Numbered from the stretch's first letter, positions 42,305-51,858 are shown. The stretch is DNA of 64,000 bases from Halostagnicola sp. A56 (GCF_000691505.1 NZ_JMIP02000020.1:124001-188000), one strand, 5' to 3'. The notes: a model not told the origin generated them from the sequence alone. A program made the numbers and translations.

Positions 42305-42762
42305 TCTTGGAGCTGACCGTTTAACCCCAACCGAGAGAGGGCAGTCAGGTAGCCGTAGCCATCGACGAGAAACATCGTCTCGGAGAGATCGTGTTTCTTG
42401 GTCAATCAATGCAGGAATGCAGCGGCTGGATCAGTGCCTCGTCGTCCAAACACTGCGACATCAAGAATTAATCGTGAATCTAGGTCTATTGCAGCATATT
42501 CCCAAGACCAGTTGCCGTTGATCTTGACAGCGGTTCCATCAATGGTGATCCGCGACGGCTGCGCCGTCGGCGGGTCTGGCACGTTTTCAGCCAGCCGATA
42601 TACCCAGTGACAGATTGCTTGATGAGAGCGTTCAACGCCGATCAAGCGAAGAATCGCTTGTGTCTCACGGAGAGAACAACCGGTCGCGTGTCGCCGTCCG
42701 CTCACGCTCCCAAGGTTCATCAAATTCCGCCGTGTAGCACTCGCTGAAAGATGCTTGCTCAC
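42305..42762 (-). pseudogene. IS6-type transposase relic
   Basis: The first 118 codons read (N-terminus) SLRETQAILRLIGVERSHQ, ICHWVYRLAENVP, then ITIDGTAVKING and YAAIDLDSRLILDVAVFGRRG, the pattern of haloarchaeal IS6-family transposases, whose catalytic DDE domain begins at the Asp of DGTA. A TGA stops the frame just after AAAFLH, and similarity resumes in frame after it (HDLSETMFLVDGYGYLTALS, holding the second Asp), up to about 42305. The C-terminal third with the catalytic Glu is gone. No terminal inverted repeats could be placed. Confidence 0.7.
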
Positions 42763-42927
42763 GACACGACCTCGATTTCAGATACGAAAACCATGGAATC
42801 GGAACAGTATCGAACGTGTCTTTCGTAAGGCATAGCTTCGTATTTCTTCGTTCTCAAACTGTTTCAGCAACACCGAACCAAGACCAGCTAACGATAAAGT
42901 ACAAAAAACAACCGCTGGTGTCTGACG

Positions 42928-44073
42928 CTACTCCGCGATCAGCGATCGAAACGCGATCGGCGAGAACCGCGGTTCGACTGTACTCGGGCGACGACCCGAC
43001 CCCGTCGACTCGAGCCCAACCCGCTCTAAAACCCCGATATCGGCCAGTTCATACAGGAATCGCGTCGCGGTGCTCGCGGTGACTTCGGACTCCGCGTCGA
43101 TCGCTCGAGCGACCTCGCGGATCGGTTTCGAACCGTCCGAGACCGACAGCAAATCAAGCAGCACCTGTTGACGGCTCCGTGACAATGCCAGCGTTCGATC
43201 GATGTGGATACCTGTTTTCGGCACGTCCGCGATCGCCGCCTCGAGGTCCGCCGCTCTGATCTGACCGGCTCCGTCGTCGCTCGCGCGGACCGCCGCGACG
43301 TACAGCGCCGCGAGGGCGTCGTGGGCGTTTCCGTCGGCCCACTCGGCAACGCGGCGGATCGAATCGTGTGCCAGCGCGCCGGCGGCGAGCCCGGTCGAGG
43401 CCCGATCCGCGAGGATGTCGACGAGTTCGTGCTGTCGGTAAGCGGGAACGGTGATCGTGGCGTCGTGCCAGTCGTCGGGTTCGCGCGTTCCCACGGCGGC
43501 GGTTCGAACGGCGTCTCCGACCGGCTCGAGCAGGTCGAGAACCCGCTCGTAGGTCAGCGTCTCGGGTTCATCGTGGTGATCGATCGCGACGATGGCCCGT
43601 CGGTCGGGGCGCTCGAGTCGGTCGATAACTCGTTCTCGCAGTTCGTCGGTACCGACGCCGCTGGTCGGGACTGCGTCGTCGGATATCGTCGCGAGCGCGG
43701 CCCGGTAGAACGCGAACGGGGTCTGGACCCGTCGGCCGTCGATGTAGACGAACCAGGTCGTCGGGCCCGAACGGCCGGTCCGGGTCGACGTTCCGATCGC
43801 CCGCCCTGAGTCGCCGAAGGTTTCGTTCAGTGCCGCGAAAAGCGCCGTGACGATCGCCGACGTTCCCGACCCCGGCGGCCCGACGACCGCGGTGGGCGGG
43901 GGAAGTTCCCCGTCGAACACCGGCTCGAGCGCGTCGAGACACTGCTCGAGCACCGAGCCGCGGCCGACGGGTTCGGTCGCGTGAACGGCGGGACTGAGGT
44001 ACTCGCGGTCGACGACGAGCCGGCCCCCGTTGTGTGCGGACCGTCGGCGAGCGATGCGATCGCGCAGGTCCAT
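42928..44073 (-). CDS. Cdc6/Orc1-like AAA ATPase overlapping glpC
   Basis: 381 residues from ATG 44073. N-terminal REYLSPAVHATEPVGRGSVL, Walker A VVGPPGSGTSA near residue 65, a Walker B-like AIVAIDHHDEPE near residue 165 (Asp-His rather than Asp-Glu) and a C-terminal winged-helix part (LLDLLSVSDGSKPIREVARA, FLYELADIGVLERVGLES). Related to Orc1/Cdc6 initiators but shorter and with a weak Walker B, so a replication-origin role is doubtful. Its ATG overlaps the glpC stop (TGATG), so the two are translationally coupled. Why a glycerol operon should carry it is unclear. Confidence 0.8.
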   Translation of the reverse strand: MDLRDRIARRRSAHNGGRLVVDREYLSPAVHATEPVGRGSVLEQCLDALEPVFDGELPPPTAVVGPPGSGTSAIVTALFAALNETFGDSGRAIGTSTRTGRSGPTTWFVYIDGRRVQTPFAFYRAALATISDDAVPTSGVGTDELRERVIDRLERPDRRAIVAIDHHDEPETLTYERVLDLLEPVGDAVRTAAVGTREPDDWHDATITVPAYRQHELVDILADRASTGLAAGALAHDSIRRVAEWADGNAHDALAALYVAAVRASDDGAGQIRAADLEAAIADVPKTGIHIDRTLALSRSRQQVLLDLLSVSDGSKPIREVARAIDAESEVTASTATRFLYELADIGVLERVGLESTGSGRRPSTVEPRFSPIAFRSLIAE

Positions 44074-45452
44074 CAGGCCGCGTCCCCTCCGCCCGCTTCG
44101 GGCCCGTCGACCAGCGCCGCCGAGAGTATCTCGAGCGGGTGGTCGATCTCGTAGCCGGTCCCGTGTTCCATCTGCATCGCGCAGGTGGGACACTCCGTCA
44201 TCCCCGCCTCGGCGTCGACCTGTTCCATGTGTTCGAACATCTCCTCGCCGATCGCCATCGACGTCTCGTAGTGTTCTGTCTTCCAGCCGTAGGTGCCGGA
44301 GATTCCCGAACACGAGTCGCCGACGTCGTGCGCGTCGATGCCGTCGATACCCGAGAGCAGTTCGACGGTCTGGCCGTCGAGGCCCTGATTGCGCGCGTGA
44401 CAGGGCGTGTGGTAGGCGACGTCCGCCGAGTCGACGCTCGCGTCGGCGAGTTCGTCCTCGAGGTCCTCGTGAACCCGCAGGTACTCGAGGGCCTCCCAGG
44501 TGTGCTCGGCGACCGCCTCGGTATCCTCGAAGTCGAAGAGTTCGGGGTACTCCTGACGAAGCGACATCGAGCAGGACGTACAGGAGGCGATAATATCCGC
44601 CCCCTCCTCGATCGCAGCGCCCAGTTCGTCGACGTTCGTCTCGGCGGCGCGCTCGGCGTCGTCTAACATCCCGTTCGCGTACATCGGAGTCCCCGAACAC
44701 CGCTGGTCGGGAACGACGACCTCGTAGCCGAAGTGTTCGAAGACCTCGACCATCGCCTTGCCGACCTCGGGCGTGTTGTAGTTCGAATAGCAGCCGTGGA
44801 AGTACGCGACCCGCTTTCGCTCGTCGGCGCTCGAGTCGTCCCGGCGCGTTCTGGCTTTTCGCGCGTTCTCCCTCGAGGCGGCGGCCCCGCCTCGCTTTTC
44901 CCACCACTCGCGGAACGTCTCCGTCGCGAAGGCGGGAAACGTCCGCTCGCCGGTGATTCCGAGCAGCTTCTCGTTTACGACTTGTGTCACTGTCAACCCC
45001 ATCACGAAGTTCGTGAGCCGAGGTACTTTACTTCCGATGCGAGCCATCGTCCCGTAGTTCGAGAGGAGCCGATTCCGCCAGTACTCTCGAGAGAGTTTGC
45101 TCATGTTCTCCTCGACGTACTCGCCTCTGGCCGTGTTGTGCATCTGGGAGAGGGGCACTTCCGATGGACAGGCGTTATCACAGCGCATACAGTTCGAACA
45201 CTTCATCACCGAGTCGTCGATGTCGTGGTCATCCTGTCGCTTGAGTCGCCACTGTTCGGGGCCCTGGAACTTCGGGCCGGGGAACTCGTCGTCGACCTCG
45301 GCGACGGGACAGTTCGTATCGCACGTCGAGCACTTGTAACAGTCGTCCGCCCCCGGTCGGAGGTCCATCTCCTCTGCTTCCGGAAAGACCTGTACCGGTT
45401 CGAACTCGTCGTCTCTCGATCCGTCGTCCGTCGGCTGGTGTGTCTCACTCAT
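44073..45452 (-). CDS. glpC: Anaerobic-type glycerol-3-phosphate dehydrogenase subunit C
   Basis: 459 residues from ATG 45452. Two 4Fe-4S ferredoxin sites are visible: CYKCSTCDTNCPVAE (residues about 38-52) and CSNCMRCDNACPSEVP (residues about 85-100). Two CCG-like cysteine-rich domains follow (FHGCYSNY, DQRCSGTPMYANG; HTPCHARNQG, GDSCSGISGTYG). It anchors the GlpAB dehydrogenase to the membrane and hands electrons to the quinone pool. The frame is open 70 codons further upstream, overlapping glpB, but that part is Arg/Ser-rich shadow sequence. 121 bases separate it from glpB. Confidence 0.94.
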   Translation of the reverse strand: MSETHQPTDDGSRDDEFEPVQVFPEAEEMDLRPGADDCYKCSTCDTNCPVAEVDDEFPGPKFQGPEQWRLKRQDDHDIDDSVMKCSNCMRCDNACPSEVPLSQMHNTARGEYVEENMSKLSREYWRNRLLSNYGTMARIGSKVPRLTNFVMGLTVTQVVNEKLLGITGERTFPAFATETFREWWEKRGGAAASRENARKARTRRDDSSADERKRVAYFHGCYSNYNTPEVGKAMVEVFEHFGYEVVVPDQRCSGTPMYANGMLDDAERAAETNVDELGAAIEEGADIIASCTSCSMSLRQEYPELFDFEDTEAVAEHTWEALEYLRVHEDLEDELADASVDSADVAYHTPCHARNQGLDGQTVELLSGIDGIDAHDVGDSCSGISGTYGWKTEHYETSMAIGEEMFEHMEQVDAEAGMTECPTCAMQMEHGTGYEIDHPLEILSAALVDGPEAGGGDAA

Positions 45453-45573
45453 CGAATCACCGTCGTCGCTCGAGTCGCAGTCATCGCTCGCCGACCGGCT
45501 TCGGTCGGCCGTTTCGGCCGAATTCGCAGATTCTCGCGCACGCCTGTCGTCCGCCCGCTGGTCGTTCGCCCGC

Positions 45574-46917
45574 TCATCGGTCCACCTCCTCGCCGGCGGC
45601 CGCCCCCGCCGCGTAACCGGTCGAGAGCGACACGCCGCCGCCGGATTTCTCCGCGGGCGCATCGAACCCGCCTAATACGCCACCTGCTGCGCGCAGGTTC
45701 GAAAACTCGCGTTCGCCGTCGGCCCCGAGCGGGTACAACTCCCGATCGACCGCGAGGCCGAACTGGGCGAACGGATGCTCGCCGAACGCCTCGTCGACGA
45801 ACCAGTCGTACCGATCCTCGCTGTGGGCGACGTGACAGTCGAAGATTGGCTCGTAGACCCGCTCGCGGTCGGACTGAACGCCCTTGCCGACCAGCCCGCC
45901 CGTCGCGAGGACGTACTGATCCGCGCTGTAGGGAACCCGCTTTCGCTTCCGGTCGACGAGAACGTGGTCGATCTGCCCGCGGTTGGCGCCAGCGCCGTCC
46001 GCGTCGACGGACTCGTAATCGACGACCGGAACACCGGTCGTCACCCGGACGCCAGCGTCCTCGAGCGCGTCGTAGAGCAGGTCCTCGAGCCGGATGCCGG
46101 GGAGGCTCGGCGGCCCCATCGGCACCTCGAAGACGTCGACGCCGAGCCGTTCCTCGAGGTCGCGGCGAACGGTGTCCGCGTGGTCGTCGCCGAGAATCGC
46201 AGGCAGTCCGACTCGAGACTCGTCTGCGAGTTTCGCACCGATCGCGTGGGCGAGCGCCGCTCGCGCGGACGTCTGGCCGGCACCCGAATCGACCGGTTCG
46301 TCGCGCTCGAGGATGTGGGCGTACCGGGTAATCTTCGCGTCGTCCCGTTCGATTCCCGGGAACGAGAGCGTGACGCCGCGGCTCTCGAACGGAACCCCGG
46401 CGGCCTCGAGGTGGGACGCAGCCAGCGGCGCGTCGAAGTCGGGGAGAGTCTCGAAGCCGACCAACAGGGTCGACCGCGGATCGCTCGCGATGCCGGCGGC
46501 GGTCGTCGCCGGGTAGCGAGCGGTCGGTTTGACGGTTCCGCCGTGGGTCGGGACCAGCGCGTTCGCGTCGGTGTGGTCGCCCGCGTAGGCGTCGCCGGCG
46601 ACCGAGTCGAAGAACAGGAGCGACTCGCGGACCGCCTCGAGGCCGACCCGCTCGTAGGGGTGGCCCTCGGGGAGGTCCGGAATGGCCTCGAACGGATCGA
46701 CCAGCGGCGTCGGTTCTCCCCCCTCGCGCTCGCCGCCCGTACCGGCGACCGCCGTCGGATCGTAGCCGAGCACGTCGATCAGCCCACTGGCGTGGCGGAG
46801 CGTGCTCTGCTTGTAGCTGATCAGTCGAACCGTCGCGTCGCGTTCGGCCGCCGAGAGGGCGGCCGTCGCACCCGCCAGCCCGCCGCCGATGACGAGGACG
46901 TCGTCTTCGATGGCCAT
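45574..46917 (-). CDS. glpB: Glycerol-3-phosphate dehydrogenase subunit B
   Basis: 447 residues from ATG 46917. N-terminal FAD-binding motif DDVLVIGGGLAGATAALSA, and ATGGLVGKG near residue 355 of the flavoprotein fold. C-terminal GGVLGGFDAPAEKSGGGVSLSTGY split at the end, the usual close of GlpB. It partners with GlpA in oxidising glycerol-3-phosphate to dihydroxyacetone phosphate. Only one base lies between the glpA stop and this ATG. Confidence 0.93.
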   Translation of the reverse strand: MAIEDDVLVIGGGLAGATAALSAAERDATVRLISYKQSTLRHASGLIDVLGYDPTAVAGTGGEREGGEPTPLVDPFEAIPDLPEGHPYERVGLEAVRESLLFFDSVAGDAYAGDHTDANALVPTHGGTVKPTARYPATTAAGIASDPRSTLLVGFETLPDFDAPLAASHLEAAGVPFESRGVTLSFPGIERDDAKITRYAHILERDEPVDSGAGQTSARAALAHAIGAKLADESRVGLPAILGDDHADTVRRDLEERLGVDVFEVPMGPPSLPGIRLEDLLYDALEDAGVRVTTGVPVVDYESVDADGAGANRGQIDHVLVDRKRKRVPYSADQYVLATGGLVGKGVQSDRERVYEPIFDCHVAHSEDRYDWFVDEAFGEHPFAQFGLAVDRELYPLGADGEREFSNLRAAGGVLGGFDAPAEKSGGGVSLSTGYAAGAAAGEEVDR

Positions 46918-46918
46918 C

Positions 46919-48601
46919 TCAGCGCTCGCCCCCCGGACCGCCGTCGAACGCGTCGAAGGCGATCCGTTCGTCGACACCCGCCGGATCTCGGTCCCGGTTC
47001 ATCGTCGTCGCGTGGAGCGCGTAGTTGAGCATCGCCTGTGAGAGCTGTTCGCCCCAGAGAGCGTGGCGCTGTCCCTTCCAGCGCTCCTGAAACAGCTCGT
47101 CGAGCGCCGCCCGCGTCGTCGCCTCGTCGTACTCGGGGTGGAGTTCGCAGGCCAACTGCTGACAGCAAAAGCCGCCCTGACAGTTCCCCATCGAGGCTCG
47201 AGTTCGGATCCGAACGGCGTTGAGATCCGAACCCGATTGACCGATCGCGTCCCGCACCTCCGCGCGCGTGACTCCTTCGCAGGCACAGAGCACCGGGTTC
47301 GGTTCCTCGGTCTCGAGGACGGCCTCGGATCGGCTTCCGAGGCGCTGTTTGCTGCGACGCGCGATCGGCGACCGGAGGCCGAAGTCGTCCATCCCGCGCT
47401 CGAGAACCGCGAGGTCCTCGCTGCCGGGGAGCGCCGCGTCGGCGGTGTCACAGCTCGCGCGGACGCCGAGTTTGTCACAGACGTGGTCGGCGATCTCCTC
47501 GGCCATGGCCCGGTAGGTGGTGAACTTGCCGCCGACGATGGTCGACATGCCCGAGACGCCGTCCCTGTCGTCGTGATCGAGCAAGAAGAAGTCGCGCGTG
47601 ATGTCGGTCGGATCCTGCGTGCCGGTTCCCGGCGGTTCGTACAGCGGTCGAACGCCCCAGAACGAGCGGATCGTTCGCGACTCCGAGAGGATCGGGAGCA
47701 GTTCCGAGAGTGTATCGATCATCATGTCGACCTCCCACTCCTCTTCGGGGTAGTCGTCGGGGTCGTCGACCTCCTCGTCGGTCGTGCCCAGGATCGCGGT
47801 CGTCTCGTGGGGAACGACGATGTCCGCGTCCCCTTTCGGCCGACAGCGGTTGATGACGGTGTCGACCTGTCGAACGTTCATGATCGTCATCACGCCCTTC
47901 GAGGGCCGAACCGCGACCTCGAGGTCCGCCATCGCGCCGATCTGGCCGGCCCACGCGCCGGTCGCGTTCACGACGTAGTCGGCGGTGATCTCCTCGGTGG
48001 TGCCGGCCGCGCCGTGGTCTCGTGTTCCCGGTCCCGAATCGTGTCTCACCTCGACGCCGTAGACATCGTCGCCGTCCCGCAGGAGGTCGACGACCTCGGC
48101 GTGGGTTTCGACGCGCGCGCCGTGGTTCTCCGCGTCCATCGCGTTCGCGACGCAGAGCCTGAACGGATCCACTGCGCCGTCGGGGACCTCGATCGCTCGC
48201 TTGACGTCGCTCGCGAGGTACGGTTCGACCTCGCGAGCCTCGCGTCCCGAGAGGACTTCGGCCGGAATGTCACACTGGCGACATCCCTCGAGTTTCTCGC
48301 GGAAGTACTCGTCCGGATCCTCCGGGCGCTGGACGAACAGGCCGCCGGTCTCCTCGACGCAGTGGCCCGCGATCTCGCGAAGCGTTTCGTTTTCCTCGAT
48401 GCACTCGGTTGCGCTGGCCTGATCGGAGACCGCGTACCGCCCGCCGCTGTGTAACAGTCCGTGCATTCGGCCGGTCGTTCCGTCAGTCAGGTTGCCTCGC
48501 TCGACGAGGGTCACCTCGAGCCCGCGCCGCGCCAGATCCCTGGCGGTCCCGCAGCCGGTCGAGCCGCCGCCGAGAACGAGGACCTCCGTATCGTGTGCCA
48601 T
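46919..48601 (-). CDS. glpA: Glycerol-3-phosphate dehydrogenase subunit A
   Basis: 560 residues, the catalytic FAD subunit. [19 protein letters not shown] (FAD), [20 protein letters not shown] split over residues 35-55 (substrate-side loop), [12 protein letters not shown] and [11 protein letters not shown]-terminal BFD-like 2Fe-2S domain is seen: [11 protein letters not shown]...[16 protein letters not shown] (residues about 435-490). First gene of glpABC. A TATA element and a 12-bp palindrome sit directly before it. A haloarchaeon grown on glycerol depends on this step. Confidence 0.96.
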   Translation of the reverse strand: MAHDTEVLVLGGGSTGCGTARDLARRGLEVTLVERGNLTDGTTGRMHGLLHSGGRYAVSDQASATECIEENETLREIAGHCVEETGGLFVQRPEDPDEYFREKLEGCRQCDIPAEVLSGREAREVEPYLASDVKRAIEVPDGAVDPFRLCVANAMDAENHGARVETHAEVVDLLRDGDDVYGVEVRHDSGPGTRDHGAAGTTEEITADYVVNATGAWAGQIGAMADLEVAVRPSKGVMTIMNVRQVDTVINRCRPKGDADIVVPHETTAILGTTDEEVDDPDDYPEEEWEVDMMIDTLSELLPILSESRTIRSFWGVRPLYEPPGTGTQDPTDITRDFFLLDHDDRDGVSGMSTIVGGKFTTYRAMAEEIADHVCDKLGVRASCDTADAALPGSEDLAVLERGMDDFGLRSPIARRSKQRLGSRSEAVLETEEPNPVLCACEGVTRAEVRDAIGQSGSDLNAVRIRTRASMGNCQGGFCCQQLACELHPEYDEATTRAALDELFQERWKGQRHALWGEQLSQAMLNYALHATTMNRDRDPAGVDERIAFDAFDGGPGGER

Positions 48602-48608
48602 CCCTTCA

Positions 48609-48645
48609 CCAACATGTTGGGCCCAGTCCTCTTTATTTTATCGAC
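48609..48645 (-). promoter_or_regulatory. glpA promoter with CCAACATGTTGG palindrome
   Basis: Read on the minus strand, TAAAATAAAG (about 48631-48640) is the TATA element, 35 bases from the ATG. CCAACATGTTGG (48609-48620) is a perfect 12-bp palindrome that would cover the transcription start about ten bases before the ATG, an ideal place for a repressor. No regulator gene is adjacent. Confidence 0.6.
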
Positions 48646-48828
48646 ACCGTACAACCATCCATAATAAATTCGCCCGCGCCGAATCGACCCGAAATACTAT
48701 GTGGTGTGTGATTGTACCGTATGCCGTGAATTGCCAGGACCTGAGAAATACCGTGAGGCTGCCTCATCAATCGCCTGTACCGGATATCAGTTCGATATCG
48801 ATCCGTCGGACTTTGAGTATGCACGGAA

Positions 48829-48892
48829 ACATTTATCACGATCGTAGATATTGTTTACCACTAACACGCGATCATCGATAAACAATCGCGTG
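48829..48892 (+). promoter_or_regulatory. glpK promoter with two interleaved inverted repeats
   Basis: TATA-like ACATTTATCAC lies at 48829-48839. Downstream, ATTGTTTA (48850-48857) pairs perfectly with TAAACAAT (48879-48886), and CACGCGAT (48865-48872) pairs perfectly with ATCGCGTG (48885-48892). The repeats overlap and cover the expected transcription start and leader. They may be two alternative operators or alternative RNA hairpins. The whole 310-base gap between glpA and glpK holds no gene. Confidence 0.6.
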
Positions 48893-48911
48893 ACTTCCAG
48901 GGTGACTACCA

Positions 48912-50453
48912 GTGACAGATCCGACATACGTTGGCGCAATCGATCAGGGAACGACCGGCACGCGGTTCATCGTCTTCGACCACGGCGGACAGGTCGTCGC
49001 GAACGCGTACGAGAAACACGAGCAGATCTATCCGGAACCCGGCTGGGTCGAACACGACCCGATGGAGATCTGGGACGCGACCAAGAGCGTCGTGACGACG
49101 GCGCTCGGTCAAGCGGGGATCAGCCCCGACCAACTCGAGGCCATCGGCGTGACCAACCAGCGCGAGACGACGCTGCTCTGGGACGCCGACTCCGGCAGAC
49201 CGGTCCACAACGCGATCGTCTGGCAGGACCGGCGCACGACGGACCGGGTCGAACAGCTCGAGAGCGAGGGGATGGTCGAGGAGATCCGCGAGAAGACGGG
49301 CCTCGAGGCCGACGCCTACTTCTCCGCGACGAAAGCCGAGTGGTTGCTCGAGAACGCCGACCCGATCAAACTCGAGCGAAGTCGACCGGAGGACATCCGC
49401 GACCGCGCGGCAAACGGTGAGGTGCTTTTCGGCACCATCGATAGCTGGCTCATCTACAACCTCACGGGCAACCACATCACCGAGGTGACAAACGCCTCGC
49501 GGACGATGCTGTACAACATCCACGACCTCGAGTGGGACGACGACCTCCTCGCGGAGTTCGGCGTCCCCGAGGAGATGCTGCCCGAGGTTCGACCCTCGAG
49601 CGACGACCAGACCTACGGCGCGACGGATCCCGACGGCTTCCTCGAGGCGGAAGTGCCGGTCGCCGGCGCGCTCGGCGACCAGCAGGCTGCGCTGTTCGGC
49701 CAGACGTGTTTCGACGCCGGCGAGGCCAAGAACACCTACGGAACGGGCTCGTTCTTCCTCATGAACACCGGCGAGGAGGCCGTCGAGAGCGATCACGGCC
49801 TGCTCACGACGATCGGGTTCCAGCGCTCGGGCGAACCGGTCCAGTACGCCCTCGAGGGCTCGATCTTCATCACCGGCGCGGCGATCGAGTGGCTCGAGGA
49901 TGTCTCGCTCATCGACGACCCCGCGGAGACCGCGGAGTTGGCCCGGAGCGTCGATTCGACCGACGGCGTCTACGTCGTCCCCGCGTTCACGGGACTGGGT
50001 GCGCCCCACTGGGACCAGCGTGCGCGCGGGACGATCCTCGGCATGACCCGCGGCACTCGCAAGGAACACATCGTCCGAGCGACCCTCGAGTCGATCGCCT
50101 ACCAGACCCGCGACGTCGCCGAGGCGATGGAAGCCGACTCGGGCATCGAGATGACCTCGCTCAAGGTCGACGGCGGCGCGGTGAAGAACAACTACCTGTG
50201 TCAGTTACAGGCAGACATCATCGGCTCCGAGATCTCGCGGCCGGTCGTCGACGAGACGACGGCGCTCGGATCGGCCTACGCGGCCGGCCTCGCCGTCGGC
50301 TACTGGGACGACGTCGAGGGGCTGCGCGACAACTGGCAGGTGGATCGAGAATTTGAACCGGAGATGAACGCCGACGCGGCCGACCGGATGTACGCTCGGT
50401 GGTCGGACGCGGTCGATCGATCGCGCGACTGGGCGCGGGACGGGGAGGAGTGA
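48912..50453 (+). CDS. glpK: Glycerol kinase
   Basis: 513 residues with a GTG start (TDPTYVGAIDQGTTGTRF). Phosphorylates glycerol with ATP. Seen: DQGTTGTRFI (phosphate 1 loop), NQRETT, the substrate loop WQDRRTTD, DSWLIYNLTGNHITEVTNAS, GDQQAALFGQTCFDAGEAK split around residue 255, and LKVDGGAVKNNYLCQLQADI (adenosine and C-terminal signature). Normal length. Transcribed divergently from glpABC and followed after three bases by a membrane protein gene. Confidence 0.97.
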   Translation: MTDPTYVGAIDQGTTGTRFIVFDHGGQVVANAYEKHEQIYPEPGWVEHDPMEIWDATKSVVTTALGQAGISPDQLEAIGVTNQRETTLLWDADSGRPVHNAIVWQDRRTTDRVEQLESEGMVEEIREKTGLEADAYFSATKAEWLLENADPIKLERSRPEDIRDRAANGEVLFGTIDSWLIYNLTGNHITEVTNASRTMLYNIHDLEWDDDLLAEFGVPEEMLPEVRPSSDDQTYGATDPDGFLEAEVPVAGALGDQQAALFGQTCFDAGEAKNTYGTGSFFLMNTGEEAVESDHGLLTTIGFQRSGEPVQYALEGSIFITGAAIEWLEDVSLIDDPAETAELARSVDSTDGVYVVPAFTGLGAPHWDQRARGTILGMTRGTRKEHIVRATLESIAYQTRDVAEAMEADSGIEMTSLKVDGGAVKNNYLCQLQADIIGSEISRPVVDETTALGSAYAAGLAVGYWDDVEGLRDNWQVDREFEPEMNADAADRMYARWSDAVDRSRDWARDGEE

Positions 50454-50456
50454 GCC

Positions 50457-51530
50457 ATGAACGGACTGGTACTTCAGGTTCCGATACTCGGCATGGAGTT
50501 CGAAGCGTTCGCCGTCCTGCTCATCGCGGCGCTCGCCGGCGGCGCGTTCGGTGCCGCACTCGGCGCGCTCCCCTCGTTCGTGTTCACCGGCTTCGTCGTC
50601 TTCCTTGGCGAGGGGCTCTTGATCCTCGAGGGAGCGATCGGCGGCCTCGACGTCGTTCCCTCGGGCGAACTCGCGACGGGCGTCACCGGGACGATCGGGT
50701 TCGGCCCGGTCACCGGCCCCCACATCGCCTTCGCCGGCGGCGTCGCCGCGACCGCCTACGCCGGGCGGAAGTATCCCGAGATGGAACCCAACGATTGGGA
50801 CTACCACTTCGGGAAGGACATCCTCTACGCGTTCGGCACCAAACCCGACATCCTCGCGGTCGGCGCGGTCTTCGGCGCCCTCGGGATGCTCATCACGCGG
50901 GGAATGGACGGCGTCGGCTTCCCGACCGACAACATCGCGCTCTCGGTCGTTGCGACGGCGTTTCTGGCGCGACTCGCGTTCGGGTACCCGATCGTGGGTC
51001 GAGTCGGCGGCTCGAGTATCCTCGACATGTCGCCGTTCGAGCGCGAGGAAACGCGCGTGGCCGCCGACGGCGGGACCGAGAGCGACCGGCTGGCGACCGA
51101 ACCCTGGCTCCCCCACCAGTACGAGTGGGCCGGCGTGACCGCCATCGGGATCGTCGGCGGGCTCCTCGGCGGGTTCATCTGGCTCGAGACCGGCAGCATC
51201 TTCCTCGGCTACGCCATCTCGGCGATGAGCCTGCTGTTTCTCAACCTCGGCGTCGAGAAGATCCCCGTCACCCACCACATCACGCTGCTGGGGTCGACGG
51301 GCGCGGTGATCGCGGCGGCGGCCATCGGGAGCGAGCCCATCGTGTTGCTCGTCGCCGGCGCGTTCGGCGCGATCAGCGCCCTCATCGGTGAGCTGTCCCA
51401 GCGGGTGTTCTACTCGCACTCCGGGACGCACGTCGACCCGCCGGCGATGGCCATCGCGGCGTTCATGTTCGTTCTCGGGGTGCTCTATCTGGCCGGGCTC
51501 CTGCCTAACGCGGGCTATCTCGGTCTGTAG
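50457..51530 (+). CDS. Multi-pass membrane protein, candidate glycerol transporter (GlpX-like)
   Basis: 357 residues with eight to ten hydrophobic helices and glycine/alanine-rich loops (ALAGGAFGAALGALPSF, GPVTGPHIAFAGGVAATAYAG, HHITLLGSTGAVIAAAAIGS). It begins three bases after glpK, so it is co-transcribed. The haloarchaeal literature I remember for Haloferax volcanii places a putative glycerol transporter (called glpX there) next to glpK; this gene has the right position and topology. It does not look like GlpF (no NPA motifs). Transport is inferred, not shown. Confidence 0.75.
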   Translation: MNGLVLQVPILGMEFEAFAVLLIAALAGGAFGAALGALPSFVFTGFVVFLGEGLLILEGAIGGLDVVPSGELATGVTGTIGFGPVTGPHIAFAGGVAATAYAGRKYPEMEPNDWDYHFGKDILYAFGTKPDILAVGAVFGALGMLITRGMDGVGFPTDNIALSVVATAFLARLAFGYPIVGRVGGSSILDMSPFEREETRVAADGGTESDRLATEPWLPHQYEWAGVTAIGIVGGLLGGFIWLETGSIFLGYAISAMSLLFLNLGVEKIPVTHHITLLGSTGAVIAAAAIGSEPIVLLVAGAFGAISALIGELSQRVFYSHSGTHVDPPAMAIAAFMFVLGVLYLAGLLPNAGYLGL

Positions 51531-51858
51531 CCGAACCGGGATTCGAGTCTCAGTTTTCTCTCCACGATTTCGGTAGCGAGTCGAACTGTCCGTGACACTT
51601 CGGTACGAGAAACCGGCGTACAGTGGCGCGCGCTGTGTCGCGGCGAACGAACGTGAGTCGCGACACGAATATGCGCGAGGGATGAGCGAGTGAAACGAGC
51701 GAATCGGCTGGGGAGGATGTGGAAATTCCCGTTGCCACGATAGTAGAACGCCTGGCTTCACTCGAGTCCCTTCTCGAATCGAGTCTCTGATACCACACCG
51801 CGAGCGCGAGCACACCCGAACCGACCCCTTTAGGTCGCTCAGCCCTCGAGTGACGGCC
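51531..51858. other. Gene-free region with hairpin and GAGCGA-rich sequence
   Basis: 328 bases. It contains the GTGTCGCG...CGCGACAC inverted repeat at 51635-51666 and then a stretch rich in GAGCGAGTGAAACGAGCGAA. I remember similar GAGCGAA-rich sequence elsewhere in haloarchaeal genomes, so it may be a dispersed intergenic repeat. The last part before the phosphatase gene (CGACCCCTTTAGGTCG, 51825-51840) is a five-base-arm hairpin close to the start. Confidence 0.4.
51635..51666. repeat. 8-bp perfect inverted repeat GTGTCGCG/CGCGACAC
   Basis: Arms 51635-51642 and 51659-51666, loop of 16 bases. It lies about 105 bases behind the stop of the membrane protein gene. It is the core of the GC-rich intergenic stretch described for 51531-51858. 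Confidence 0.5.

Noticed and set aside
42928..44907. Long N-terminal extension (659 codons) of the AAA ATPase
   Set aside because: The extra 278 codons are an Arg/Gly-rich shadow of glpC in another frame; the ATG at 44073 gives a normal N-terminus and overlaps the glpC stop.
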